This document shows positions 30,563 to 40,020 of a stretch of 64,000 bases of DNA, one piece after another (within the stretch, counting starts at the first letter, position 1; each line of letters opens with the position of its first letter). A model generated the notes under the pieces. That model was not told the DNA's origin. It searched no databases and saw only the letters and a list, made by a program, of their open reading frames with translations. The stretch spans positions 930,001 to 994,000 of the forward strand of contig NZ_MVAD01000001.1 in NCBI RefSeq assembly GCF_002007115.1, read 5' to 3'. Source of the stretch: Massilia sp. KIM (GTDB lineage: Bacteria > Pseudomonadota > Gammaproteobacteria > Burkholderiales > Burkholderiaceae_D). The translations under genes and the position numbers were made by a program.

Positions 30563-31368
30563 GGCGCGTGGTGATCATTACCGGCGCCTCCGACGGCATC
30601 GGCGCCGAGATGGCGCTCCAGCTGGCGGCCAAGCGCGGGTCGGAGCTGGCCCTGGTGCTGGCCGCGCGCAACGCCCAGCAGCTCGACACCGTGGCCGGCC
30701 AGTGCCAGGCGCTCGGCGCCCACACCCTGGCGGCGCCGACCGACGTGTCGGTGCGCGAGGAATGCCAGCGCCTGATCGATGCGGCGGTGGCGCGCTTCGG
30801 CCGCATCGACGCCCTGGTCAACAATGCCGGCCGCTCGGCCCACGCCCTGTTCGAGCAGGTCGAGGACCTGGGCTGGTACGAAGACCTGATGCGGGTGAAC
30901 CTGTGGGGCAGCGTCTGGTGCACCCAGGCCGCGCTGCCGCACCTGAAGGCGGCGCGCGGAAGCATCGTGGCGGTGTCTTCGCTGGCCGGGCTGGTCGGCG
31001 TGCCCGGGCGCACCGCCTACAGCGCCACCAAGTTCGCGATGACCGGCTTCTTCGAAGCCTTGCGCGCCGAGCTGAAAGGCGCGGGGGTGAGCGTCACCAT
31101 CGCCTACCCGGGCGTGGTCGCCACGCAGATCCGCTACCGCGGCTACAACGCCAGGGGCGAGGTCGCCGGCGCCAGCGGCCTGAAGGAAGAGAACGCGATG
31201 CCGGTCGAGGAGTGCGCGCGCCTGATCATCGGCGGCATGGAGCGCCGCGAACGTGAGGTCGTGATGACGACCAAGGGAAAACTCGGGCGCCTGCTGAAGC
31301 TGCTCGCGCCCGGTCTGGTGGAGAAGATGGCGCTGGCCGCAGTCAAGGACGAAGTGCGGCCGCGCTGA
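30559..31368 (+). CDS. Short-chain dehydrogenase/reductase
   Basis: 269 residues, classical SDR. Cofactor motif TGASDGIGAE near residue 8, NNAG near residue 89, catalytic Ser in VSSLAG and the YSATK Tyr-Lys pair near residue 155. AARNAQQL after the second strand suggests NADP(H). The C-terminal half (LLAPGLVEKMALAAVKDEV) is extended and amphipathic, as in membrane-associated SDRs of lipid metabolism. Substrate cannot be inferred. Coupled to the SPFH gene through ATGA. Confidence 0.92.
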   Translation: MRRVVIITGASDGIGAEMALQLAAKRGSELALVLAARNAQQLDTVAGQCQALGAHTLAAPTDVSVREECQRLIDAAVARFGRIDALVNNAGRSAHALFEQVEDLGWYEDLMRVNLWGSVWCTQAALPHLKAARGSIVAVSSLAGLVGVPGRTAYSATKFAMTGFFEALRAELKGAGVSVTIAYPGVVATQIRYRGYNARGEVAGASGLKEENAMPVEECARLIIGGMERREREVVMTTKGKLGRLLKLLAPGLVEKMALAAVKDEVRPR

Positions 31369-31375
31369 GCCGACG

Positions 31376-31575
31376 TCAGAACGCGACGGAGCCCGACGCA
31401 AAACGCTGCGCGGACCGGCCGCCATCGCGTAGCCGAAGGCTGGAGAGCCGCCGACCGAGGCCCAGTATTTTTTGTCGGTGACATTGTTCACGCGCGCGCG
31501 CATGCGCAGCTCGCGGTCGATCGTGCGGGTGGTGTCCTTGGCGCCGATGTCGAGGCGCCTGCACGAGGTCTGGCC
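31376..31575 (-). pseudogene. Remnant of a TonB-dependent siderophore receptor (C-terminus only)
   Basis: Minus-strand translation gives RLDIGAKDTTRTIDRELRMR, ARVNNVTDKKYWASVGGSPA, then FGYAMAAGPRSV and, after a one-base frame change near 31412, QRFASGSVAF followed by a stop. These are the last beta strands of a siderophore receptor and parallel the intact one at 43798-45969 (ending GGPRSVVVSGSLSF). Nothing resembling the barrel or plug lies upstream, so it is a 5'-deleted, frameshifted relic. Confidence 0.85.
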
Positions 31576-31905
31576 TGGACCCGCGTGCCTGTTCGGGCCG
31601 TGCTCGTGCGTCACGGCGCTGAGACCTCCTCATTGACCATATCGTGAATATTGAAATCGATCGAGTCCAATGTTTCATCGAATAGTGAAACCCTGTCCTC
31701 GAGCTCGACACCCCGGCAATCCAGCATTTCCCCACCCACATACCCTGGCGGAGCGCCGGCCATAGGGCGCCAAGGTCCATGAGCTCATGACTCCGTACAC
31801 AAAGGGTGACGCTGGCATGACGCTTGCTCTAACTACCTTGTTCCATGTGTTTTCATCGCGCTGCTTCTGCAGCACGGCGCCCACTCACCCGCAAGGAGAA
31901 TTGCA
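31576..31905. other. Region upstream of ycaC
   Basis: About 330 bases of mixed composition, less GC-rich than the flanking operons. No gene supported on either strand. AAGGAG at 31893-31898 is the ribosome site of the ycaC-like gene. No convincing promoter pair seen. Confidence 0.55.
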
Positions 31906-32532
31906 ATGACCACCCCCTACAAGCGTCTCGACAAGAATAACGCGGCCGTTCTGCTGGTTGACCACCAGGCCGGCCTACTCTCCCTGGTGCGCGACATCGA
32001 TCCCGACAAGTTCAAGAACAACGTTCTGGCACTGGCGGATATGGCGAAGTACTTCAATTTGCCGACGATACTCACGACCAGTTTCGAAACTGGTCCGAAT
32101 GGGGCCCTGGTGCCGGAATTGAGAGCCCAGTTTCCCGATGCCCCATATGTCGCGCGACCGGGCCAGATCAATGCCTGGGACAACGATGACTTCGTCCAGG
32201 CGGTCAAGGCGACCGGAAAGAAGCAACTCATCATCGCCGGTGTCGTGACCGAGGTTTGCGTTGCGTTCCCGGCGCTGTCGGCCCTCGAAGAAGGATATGA
32301 AGTATTCATCATCACGGATGCTTCGGGCACCTTCAACGAAATGACACGCAATGCGGCATGGGAGCGGATGTCCCGCGCTGGCGCCCAGCTCATGACCTGG
32401 TTCGGCGCCGCATGCGAATTGCACCGTGATTGGCGCAACGACATCGAGGGTCTGGGAGCGCTGTTCTCGAATCATATTCCCGACTACCGCAATCTGATCA
32501 CCAGCTACTCAACGCTAACGTCTGGCAAGTAA
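31906..32532 (+). CDS. ycaC: YcaC-type isochorismatase-family hydrolase
   Basis: 208 residues, the same length as E. coli YcaC and, from memory of that protein, very similar (VLLVDHQAGLLSLVRDIDPD, WFGAACELHRDWRNDIEGLG). Catalytic triad of that family is present: Asp19, Arg84 and Cys118 (VVTEVCVAFPAL). A cysteine hydrolase forming octamers; the natural substrate is unknown. It stands alone between decayed segments, and its codons are less G/C-biased than the neighbours', consistent with horizontal acquisition. Confidence 0.93.
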   Translation: MTTPYKRLDKNNAAVLLVDHQAGLLSLVRDIDPDKFKNNVLALADMAKYFNLPTILTTSFETGPNGALVPELRAQFPDAPYVARPGQINAWDNDDFVQAVKATGKKQLIIAGVVTEVCVAFPALSALEEGYEVFIITDASGTFNEMTRNAAWERMSRAGAQLMTWFGAACELHRDWRNDIEGLGALFSNHIPDYRNLITSYSTLTSGK

Positions 32533-32742
32533 AGGTAGGCATCGATTCTTGAAGGCCGTCGTCTCCTGCTGGCCGGGGTATTCCCTCGGCCGGCAAGCTG
32601 CCTTGCCTCGCCATCGACCCTGGCAAGAGCGGATGGAGGGCAGCGCGATAAGTTGACGCGACCCCGATGGCAAAGGGGCCGACGTGTCGCTACAGCGGGC
32701 GCCGAGGCGAGGCCCGAACCGGCCCATATGCGGGGCGCGCCG

Positions 32743-32776
32743 CAGGGGCCGTCAAGGACGAGCTGCGCCCCGGTTG
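32743..32776 (+). pseudogene. Possible 3' scrap of an SDR gene
   Basis: The bases read AVKDELRPG then stop, nearly the same as the last residues of the SDR at 30559-31368 (AVKDEVRPR, stop), with GTCAAGGACGA identical. It lies about 1.4 kb downstream of that gene, on the other side of ycaC. Short, so chance is possible. Confidence 0.35.
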
Positions 32777-32792
32777 AGCGCAAGCGCCTGTC

Positions 32793-33769
32793 TCAAGGTG
32801 CCGGCGGCGTCAGCGTGTACCAGGGGCCCTGGCGGAATACGGGAATCGGCGCGCACAGCTCGCCCACGAAGCCGCCCGCGCCGTCCGCATCGAGAAAGGC
32901 CATCAGGCATTCGTGGCCGCTAACCGGATCGACGAGCAGCTTCCCCGCGTAGCGCCGGCAGGGAACCTCGCCGTCGAGGAAGCCGGGCGCCGGCTTCCAC
33001 GGACCGAAGGGACTGTCGGCCACCAGGTAATGGGTGCCCGACACGCCGCCGCCGTGGAGGGCCCGCATCTCCGGCGTCCAGTGCTCGCGCACATTGCAGA
33101 ACATGCAGTACCACTTGCCCTCGCGCTCGAACACCTGGGGCACTTCGAGCTGGCCGTAGTGGCCGCCCTGGTAGACCGGCGGGCGCGCTTCCCAATGCAC
33201 CAGGTCGGGCGAGACCGCATGGCCGATCACGCCGCGCGCGTACAGCGGGCCGTCCTTGCGCCGCGCCGTGAAGAACATGTGGTACAGGCCGTCGATCCTG
33301 TGCGGCAGCACCCAGGGGTCGCGCCAGGCGCGGTCGTGCCAGTGTTCGGCCTGGTCCGGCGCATGTTCCTCGTACCATCGGGTGTCGAGGTCGAGCGCCA
33401 GGCCGTCGCCGACCCGCTCCCACGGGCCCTCGGGCGAGGGCGCGACCGCGTGGCCGATGCGCTGGCGCAGCCCGCCCTCGGCGCGGGTGGTGCCAGTGTA
33501 GAACAGGTGGCAGGCGCCCTCGGCGCGGATCACCGATCCGGTCCAGGTGGTGTAGTCGTCCCATGCCGGCGCGCCGGCGGGGCGCAGGGCGGTGCCGCGG
33601 TAGTCCCAGTGGCGCAGGTCGGTCGAGACGGCGTGGCCGATCGACACGTTCCAGTGGCGCAGGTCGGGGTTGCCGATGGCGCGGTCGGCCTGGAGGAAGT
33701 ACAGGTGCACCTTGCCGTCCTCGACGAAGTGCCAGAAATCCCAGACGTACTTGCCTTCTACTTGCAATG

Positions 33770-33773
<4 letters not shown>
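32793..33773 (-). CDS. GH32/GH68-like beta-propeller glycoside hydrolase
   Basis: 326 residues, cytoplasmic (no signal peptide). It has the blade repeats of five-bladed propeller hydrolases (IGHAVSTDLRHWDYRG, IGHAVSPDLVHWEAR) and plausible clan GH-J residues: Asp in the early KYVWDFWHF, the transition-state RDP in WRDPWVLP near residue 158, and the acid/base Glu in LEVPQVFE near residue 210. VWDFW resembles the VWDSW motif of GH68. A fructoside is a reasonable guess; GH43 or GH130 relatives are not excluded. Start overlaps the ATPase stop by 4 bases; last gene of the sugar operon. Confidence 0.75.
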
Positions 33774-34903
<1,130 letters not shown>

Positions 34904-34921
34904 TTGCGGTCTCCGTGAGCG

Positions 34922-35755
34922 CTACTTCAGTCCGCCGGACTGGTCGTTCAGGCGGATGAAATAGCGGTTGAGGGTGATGTAGAGGGCCAGGATCGGCAGC
35001 ACCGAAACGATCGAGCCAGCCATGATCAGGTTCCAGGACGATCCTTTCGCGTACTGCTTGGCGACCGCGTTCAGGCCCTGGGTCAGCAGGTACTGGTCGG
35101 GGCTGGAGATGAACAGCAGGGGCTTCATGAAGTCGTTCCAGACGCCCATGAAGACGAAGATCGACTGGGTGGCCAGGGCCGGCGCCGCCATCGGCAGCAC
35201 GATGCGGAAGAAGCGGGCGAAGGGGCCGTAGCCGTCCAGCATCGCCGCCTCCTCGATCTCGGCCGGGAAGTTGATGAAGAACTGGCGCATCATGAACACG
35301 TAGACGATCGAGACCGCCGAGGTCAGGACCACCGACCAGGGCGTGTCCACCAGGCCCAGGCGCGCCACGATCATGAAGGCCGGGACCATGGTCACCTGGC
35401 CGGGCACCATCACCAGCAGCATCAGGCCCTGGAACACCAGGCCGCGCCCGCGAAAGCGCATGCGCGCCAGGGCGTAGCCGGCCATGGTGTTGAAGCACAC
35501 GTTGAGCGCGGTGACTGCCAGCGCGACCGACAGCGAATTCCACAGCCAGGTGGTGAAGGCGCCCTGCATCACCTGGCGGTAGGCCTCGAGGCTGGGCGCG
35601 AGCGGCAGCAGGGCGGACCCCTCGGCGATCTCGCGGGTGGTCTTGAGGGAGGTCAGCAGCGCCCAGCAGAAGGGCGCCAGCGTGAGCAGGCTGTAGGCGG
35701 CCAGGAAGGCGTACAGGGTCAGGCGCGCGGCCGGCATGGCGGACAGGCGCGGCAT
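34922..35755 (-). CDS. ABC sugar permease, MalG type
   Basis: 277 residues from ATG 35755, which overlaps the stop of the other permease (TGATG). Six membrane helices; the coupling EAA loop reads EEAAMLDGYGPFARFFRIVL with PMAAP, near residue 180. The N-terminal region (MPAARLTLYAFLAAYSLLTL) and LNRYFIRLNDQSGGLK at the end are typical of the CUT1 second permease. Works as heterodimer with the neighbouring MalF-type subunit. Confidence 0.94.
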   Translation of the reverse strand: MPRLSAMPAARLTLYAFLAAYSLLTLAPFCWALLTSLKTTREIAEGSALLPLAPSLEAYRQVMQGAFTTWLWNSLSVALAVTALNVCFNTMAGYALARMRFRGRGLVFQGLMLLVMVPGQVTMVPAFMIVARLGLVDTPWSVVLTSAVSIVYVFMMRQFFINFPAEIEEAAMLDGYGPFARFFRIVLPMAAPALATQSIFVFMGVWNDFMKPLLFISSPDQYLLTQGLNAVAKQYAKGSSWNLIMAGSIVSVLPILALYITLNRYFIRLNDQSGGLK

Positions 35756-36684
35756 CACCGGTTCACCCCGTCGGGCTTGACGATGCGGTTCATGATCAGG
35801 GTGCTCACGAAGATGATCAGGGTCAGCACCAGCGCCAGCGCGCAGGCCAGGCCCATGGTGTTGTAGTGCTTGAAGGCGAAGTGGTAGATCAGCAGGGTGA
35901 AGGTGAGGGTGGCGTTCTCCGGCCCGCCGTCGCCGCCGGACAGGATGAAGGCCTGGTCGAACACCTGGAAGCAGCCGATCAGGCCCATGGTCATCACGTA
36001 GCAGGTGATCGGGGTGAGCTGGGGCACGCTGATCGCCCAGTGGCGGGCGAAACGCCCGGCGCCGTCCAGGGTCGCCGCCTCGTAGAGCGATTTCGGGATG
36101 TCCTGCAGGCCGGCCAGGAACACCACCATGTAGCCCGGCACGGTGGAGAACACGTTCATCAGCATCACCACGCCCAGCGCCCAGGCCGGGTCGCCGAGGA
36201 AGTTGATGTGCAGGCCCGCATGCTCGGCCAGGGCGCGCACCACCAGGCCGTTGCTGTTGAACAGCCACATGAAGATCATGGTCATGGCCGCCGACGAGGT
36301 CAGGGTCGGCAGGAACAGCAGGGTGATGAAGATGCGCTTGAAGCGCAGCCTGCCTTGCAGCAGGCAGGCCAGGAACATGGCCAGGGCGGTCTGCAGCGGC
36401 ACCACGATCAGCACATAGCGCAGGGTGTTGCCGGCCGCCGCCCAGAACTTGTCGTCTTCCAGCAGGTAGCCGACGTTGCGCAGGCCGATGTAGCTGGCCT
36501 GGCCGGACAGGATGTCGACCTTGTGGAAGGCGTAGAACAGCGCATAGCCGATCGGCAGCACCGTGAACAGGCCGACCAGCAGCAGGGTGGGCAGCAGGAA
36601 GGCGTAGGCGCCGATGCCGAGGCTGGCCGGCAGGCGCAGGCGCGCGCGGCGCGCGCCGGGGTGGGCGTGGGTGAGGGTGTTCAT
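35755..36684 (-). CDS. ABC sugar permease, MalF type
   Basis: 309 residues from ATG 36684, overlapping the binding-protein stop by 4 bases. Six to seven helices, with the EAA loop YEAATLDGAGRFARHWAISV near residue 208 and SGGDGGPENATLTFTLLIYH near residue 250, both typical of CUT1 permeases. Forms the channel with the MalG-type protein. Confidence 0.94.
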   Translation of the reverse strand: MNTLTHAHPGARRARLRLPASLGIGAYAFLLPTLLLVGLFTVLPIGYALFYAFHKVDILSGQASYIGLRNVGYLLEDDKFWAAAGNTLRYVLIVVPLQTALAMFLACLLQGRLRFKRIFITLLFLPTLTSSAAMTMIFMWLFNSNGLVVRALAEHAGLHINFLGDPAWALGVVMLMNVFSTVPGYMVVFLAGLQDIPKSLYEAATLDGAGRFARHWAISVPQLTPITCYVMTMGLIGCFQVFDQAFILSGGDGGPENATLTFTLLIYHFAFKHYNTMGLACALALVLTLIIFVSTLIMNRIVKPDGVNR

Positions 36685-37931
36685 TGCTGGCGCTCGATCT
36701 CGCGGCGCGACACCCGCTCCAGGTCGCGCAGGGCCTGGTCCAGCGGGGTGCGGCGATTGAAGGCGGCGAGGAAGCCGTTGCCGAAATTGGTGTTGATGAT
36801 CGGCAGGCCGGGCCCGCGCGACCACACGGTGGCGTAGGCGGCGCCGGCCACGTGCGGCCCGACCGTCGGGTCGCTGGCCAGCCCCATCGCGGCTTCGACG
36901 CTGCGGCGCGCCGGCAGGGTGCCGGACAGGGTGGCCCAGGTGCGCATCCCGGCCCCGCTCATGAAGCGCGCGAAGCGCAGGCCGCCGGCGCGGTTGCGGG
37001 CGCCGCGCGGCACCGCGTAGCCGACCACGAAGGCCATGGTCTGGGGCTTGCCGTTCACGGTCGGCATCTCGCGCACCAGGAAGGGCACGCCGGCATAGTC
37101 CTGGCGCAGCGCCGGCAGCACCCAGTTCCCCTCCATCATCATGGCGGCGCGGCCGCTGCCGAAGGCGGCGCCCGGCCAGTCGGCGCCCAGGTCTTCCTTG
37201 GGCGAGTACAGGTAGTTGCCGGCGCGCCCATCCACCAGTTGCTGCAGATAGCGGCGCACCTGCGGGTTGGCGCTGAAGTCGAGTCCCCCGTCGGGCAGGA
37301 CCACCGGCGGGCCGCCGGCCTCCAGCGCCGCCAGGTGGCGCGCCAGGTCCTTCTCGATCAGCATCGCGGCCACGCCGCGCGGCAGGCGCGCCTGCAGCCT
37401 GCGCGCGAAGTCCATCAGGCCGGTGAAGTCGCGCGGCACCTGGGCGGGCTTGAAGCCGGCCGCTTTCAGCAGGGCCGGGTTGAGGTAGAGCGCGAGGGTC
37501 GAGTAGTCCTTCGGCAGGCCGTACAGCTTGCCGTCCTCGCCGCGGAAGGCGGCCAGCAGTTGCGGGTGGAAGTCGGCGACGTCGTCCAGTTCGGCGTCGA
37601 GCGGCTCCAGCACGCCGCTCTTGATCAGCACCGGCGCCTCGAAGCCGTCCAGGTAGAGCGCGTCCGGCGGACGGCGCCCTGCGAAGCGCGACTTGATCAC
37701 GTCCATGTACTTGTCTTCGATGACCTGCTTGACCACCTTGATGCCGGTGGCGCTGGTAAAGGCGGCGGCCGCCGTGTCGAAGGCGCGCAGCTCGCCCGGC
37801 GAGGAGCCCCAGATCGCCACCGTGACGGTGTCCTCCTGCGCCGCCGGGGTGCAGGCCGAGGCGGCGAGCGCCAGCAGGCCCATGGTGGCCGCGCGCCGGG
37901 AGCGCCAGGGCGCCGCTCGGGTCGTGTTCAT
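36681..37931 (-). CDS. ABC sugar-binding lipoprotein
   Basis: 416 residues, family 1 extracellular solute-binding protein. The signal peptide ends AASAC at Cys27, a lipoprotein-like site, so it is probably tethered in the periplasm. Typical segments: TVTVAIWGSSPGELRAFDTA, RRPPDALYLDG, KLYGLPKDYSTLALYLNP, and GRAAMMMEGNWVLPAL near residue 265. AAGGAG precedes ATG. Ligand is probably an oligosaccharide imported by the receptor encoded upstream. Confidence 0.94.
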   Translation of the reverse strand: MNTTRAAPWRSRRAATMGLLALAASACTPAAQEDTVTVAIWGSSPGELRAFDTAAAAFTSATGIKVVKQVIEDKYMDVIKSRFAGRRPPDALYLDGFEAPVLIKSGVLEPLDAELDDVADFHPQLLAAFRGEDGKLYGLPKDYSTLALYLNPALLKAAGFKPAQVPRDFTGLMDFARRLQARLPRGVAAMLIEKDLARHLAALEAGGPPVVLPDGGLDFSANPQVRRYLQQLVDGRAGNYLYSPKEDLGADWPGAAFGSGRAAMMMEGNWVLPALRQDYAGVPFLVREMPTVNGKPQTMAFVVGYAVPRGARNRAGGLRFARFMSGAGMRTWATLSGTLPARRSVEAAMGLASDPTVGPHVAGAAYATVWSRGPGLPIINTNFGNGFLAAFNRRTPLDQALRDLERVSRREIERQQ

Positions 37932-37995
37932 CTTCGCTGTCTCCTTGTCTTTTATTGTCGTGCTGCCCGTGCCGGCGCGGCAGCCGGCGCCCGGC

Positions 37996-39963
37996 TCAGG
38001 CCCGGCCTGGTGGGCGGAGCGCCAGGTAGACCGTGCTCCACAGCTGGGCCGCGTTCGATTCGTCCGGCGTCGCGGCGCCCGGACCGAAGGGGCGCACCTC
38101 CCAGCCGGCCTCGGTCCAGGCCCAGGTCCACAGCTCCGAATTGCCCTGGGCGCGGGTGCGGCTGATCACTTCCCACAGCGCCGCCTCGGCCGCCGCGATC
38201 GCTTCCAGGGTCGAGGCCGGGAGATCGCTGCGGGCGCGCTGGCGCGCCAGGCCGGCCGCCAGCAGGGCCTGCTGCCAGGACCAGACGACCGCGCCATGAT
38301 AGCGGTCCGGCCCGAACAAGCCGCGCAGCGCGGCGTCGCCCTGGGCAGCATTTGCGACCAGCAAACCGGCTCCGGTCATCAGCCCGGCCGGGAAGGGGCG
38401 CATCATCACCGCCAACTGGGCCTCGATCTCCGCCGCCGGCAAGTCTTGCAGCATGAGCGCGAAACCGTGGTCGGAGTGCATCACCGGTACCGGGGTGCCA
38501 TCGTCGTGCAAGGCCAGCGCGGCGAAGCGCAGCGGGCCTGCCGGCAGGCTGGCGAGGGCGGCTTCCGGCGGCGCGCCGGTTTCGGCCGCGTGCCGGCGCA
38601 CCGCCTCGCGCGCCTCGGCGGCGGTGCGCTCGACCGCGAAGCAGGGCGGCGCCTCGCGCTCCCAGACCGCGGCCATCGTGCGCGCGCGCGCCGCGGCGGC
38701 GGCGTCCGGCGCGCCCAGCAGGCCACTGTCGAACAGCGCCGCCACCGCGCGCAGCGCGGCCGGCACCAGCACGGCATTCACATTGTAGGAGATCGTGCCT
38801 CCGCCAAGGCCGTCTTCGCTGTCGCGCCAGTCGCCGGTGGCATGGCCGGGCTTCAGGCGGATCAGGGCAGCCACGCCCGGGCGCTCGGCGAAGGCCTGGG
38901 CGAGCTGCAGCACCAGGGCAGCGTTGGCCGCCAGCGCGGCGCGCCGGCTCCCACCTTGCGGGGAAGCCTGGTCGAGGAAGCCGGCGGCGCGTTCGCGGCC
39001 GCGCGGATGCTCGAGCAGGTAGGCGACCGCCAGCGGCGCCAGCATGAAATCGTCATCCACCATTTTGTAGTCGTGGATCGGCGCCCCGTCGGCGCTGCCG
39101 CGCAGCAGGGCGAACTCGCCGATGTCCTCCTCGTGGGCGACTTCGCCGCCCTCGCCGATACGGTCCAGCACCGAACCCAGGCCGGCCTCGGCGCCGGCCG
39201 GGGCCAGCGCGGGCAGGAGCAGCAGGAGCGACATCAGGGTGTCGCGTCCGAAATAGGTATTGAAACGCCAGGAGCCGGCCAGCATCTTTTCGCGGTAGGC
39301 CAGGAAGGCCAGGCTCTGGCGCGTCAGCAGCGGACCGGCGTCGGGCTCGGCCAGCAGCTCGCCGGCGCCGAGCGGGGTGAGCGGCGTCTCGCCACAGGTA
39401 GCGACGATTTCCAGGCGCAGGCGCGCGCCTGGCGCGGCCTGCAGGCGCAAGACGCCATCGGCCTCGCTCACCGCGCCGCCCAGGGCGCGCAGGCGCAGGG
39501 CGTAGCCGGGCGCGCCGTCGATCCGGTCGCGGCTCCAGGTCAGGCAATCGGCTTCGCGCTCGATGCGCTGCGCCAGGCCGGGCGGCAGGCGGCGGTCGAA
39601 CAGGAAGTCGCGCAGCACGCGCGCGCTGCTCATCACCACCGCATCGAGCTCAATGGCCGCCGCGTCGAGTTCGACCTCGGCGCGCACTCCGACCACAGGG
39701 CGACCCTTGGGGTCGAGCGCGCTGACCGGCTCCATGCGTTGCAGCGGGCCCCAGGCGACCGGGGCGCCGGGCTTGAGCCACAGGGCGAGCGCGCTGTTAC
39801 CGGCGGGGAAGGCGAACAGCAGACGCGGCGCGTTGCCTGAGCCCAGCAGCACGTGCACGGCGAGCGGGCCGTGGCGCAGGAATTCGTTGGCGACCTCGCC
39901 GTCGCGGATGCTGAAGCGCAAGGGGGTGTCGTGGCCGGCGTCGAGGGGGGTAATCTGGTTCAT
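37996..39963 (-). CDS. Six-hairpin (alpha/alpha) glycosidase, amylo-alpha-1,6-glucosidase-like
   Basis: 655 residues without signal peptide. The N-terminal ~200 residues look like a beta domain; the C-terminal part has the repeated helical hairpins of an (alpha/alpha)6 barrel. RFNTYFGRDTLMSLLLLLPA near residue 241 resembles the GRDT block of bacterial debranching glucosidases, and EEDIGEFALLRG plus HDYKMVDDDFM follow with candidate acidic residues. Reaction (release of glucose or another sugar from an imported oligosaccharide) is inference from fold and operon. A strong terminator lies just upstream of its start. Confidence 0.72.
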   Translation of the reverse strand: MNQITPLDAGHDTPLRFSIRDGEVANEFLRHGPLAVHVLLGSGNAPRLLFAFPAGNSALALWLKPGAPVAWGPLQRMEPVSALDPKGRPVVGVRAEVELDAAAIELDAVVMSSARVLRDFLFDRRLPPGLAQRIEREADCLTWSRDRIDGAPGYALRLRALGGAVSEADGVLRLQAAPGARLRLEIVATCGETPLTPLGAGELLAEPDAGPLLTRQSLAFLAYREKMLAGSWRFNTYFGRDTLMSLLLLLPALAPAGAEAGLGSVLDRIGEGGEVAHEEDIGEFALLRGSADGAPIHDYKMVDDDFMLAPLAVAYLLEHPRGRERAAGFLDQASPQGGSRRAALAANAALVLQLAQAFAERPGVAALIRLKPGHATGDWRDSEDGLGGGTISYNVNAVLVPAALRAVAALFDSGLLGAPDAAAAARARTMAAVWEREAPPCFAVERTAAEAREAVRRHAAETGAPPEAALASLPAGPLRFAALALHDDGTPVPVMHSDHGFALMLQDLPAAEIEAQLAVMMRPFPAGLMTGAGLLVANAAQGDAALRGLFGPDRYHGAVVWSWQQALLAAGLARQRARSDLPASTLEAIAAAEAALWEVISRTRAQGNSELWTWAWTEAGWEVRPFGPGAATPDESNAAQLWSTVYLALRPPGRA

Positions 39964-39979
39964 GAAATCATCTCTGGTG

Positions 39980-40014
39980 AAAAAAGGGATCCGGCCCTGG
40001 GCGGGCCGGATCCC
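39980..40014 (-). terminator. Terminator/attenuator between TonB receptor and glycosidase
   Basis: Minus reading: 11-bp perfect stem GGGATCCGGCC / GGCCGGATCCC, 7-base loop, then six T. It starts 6 bases after the receptor stop and ends 17 bases before the glycosidase start, so only readthrough transcripts (or a new promoter I cannot see) reach the transport and hydrolase genes. Confidence 0.9.
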
Positions 40015-40020
40015 GGGCGC

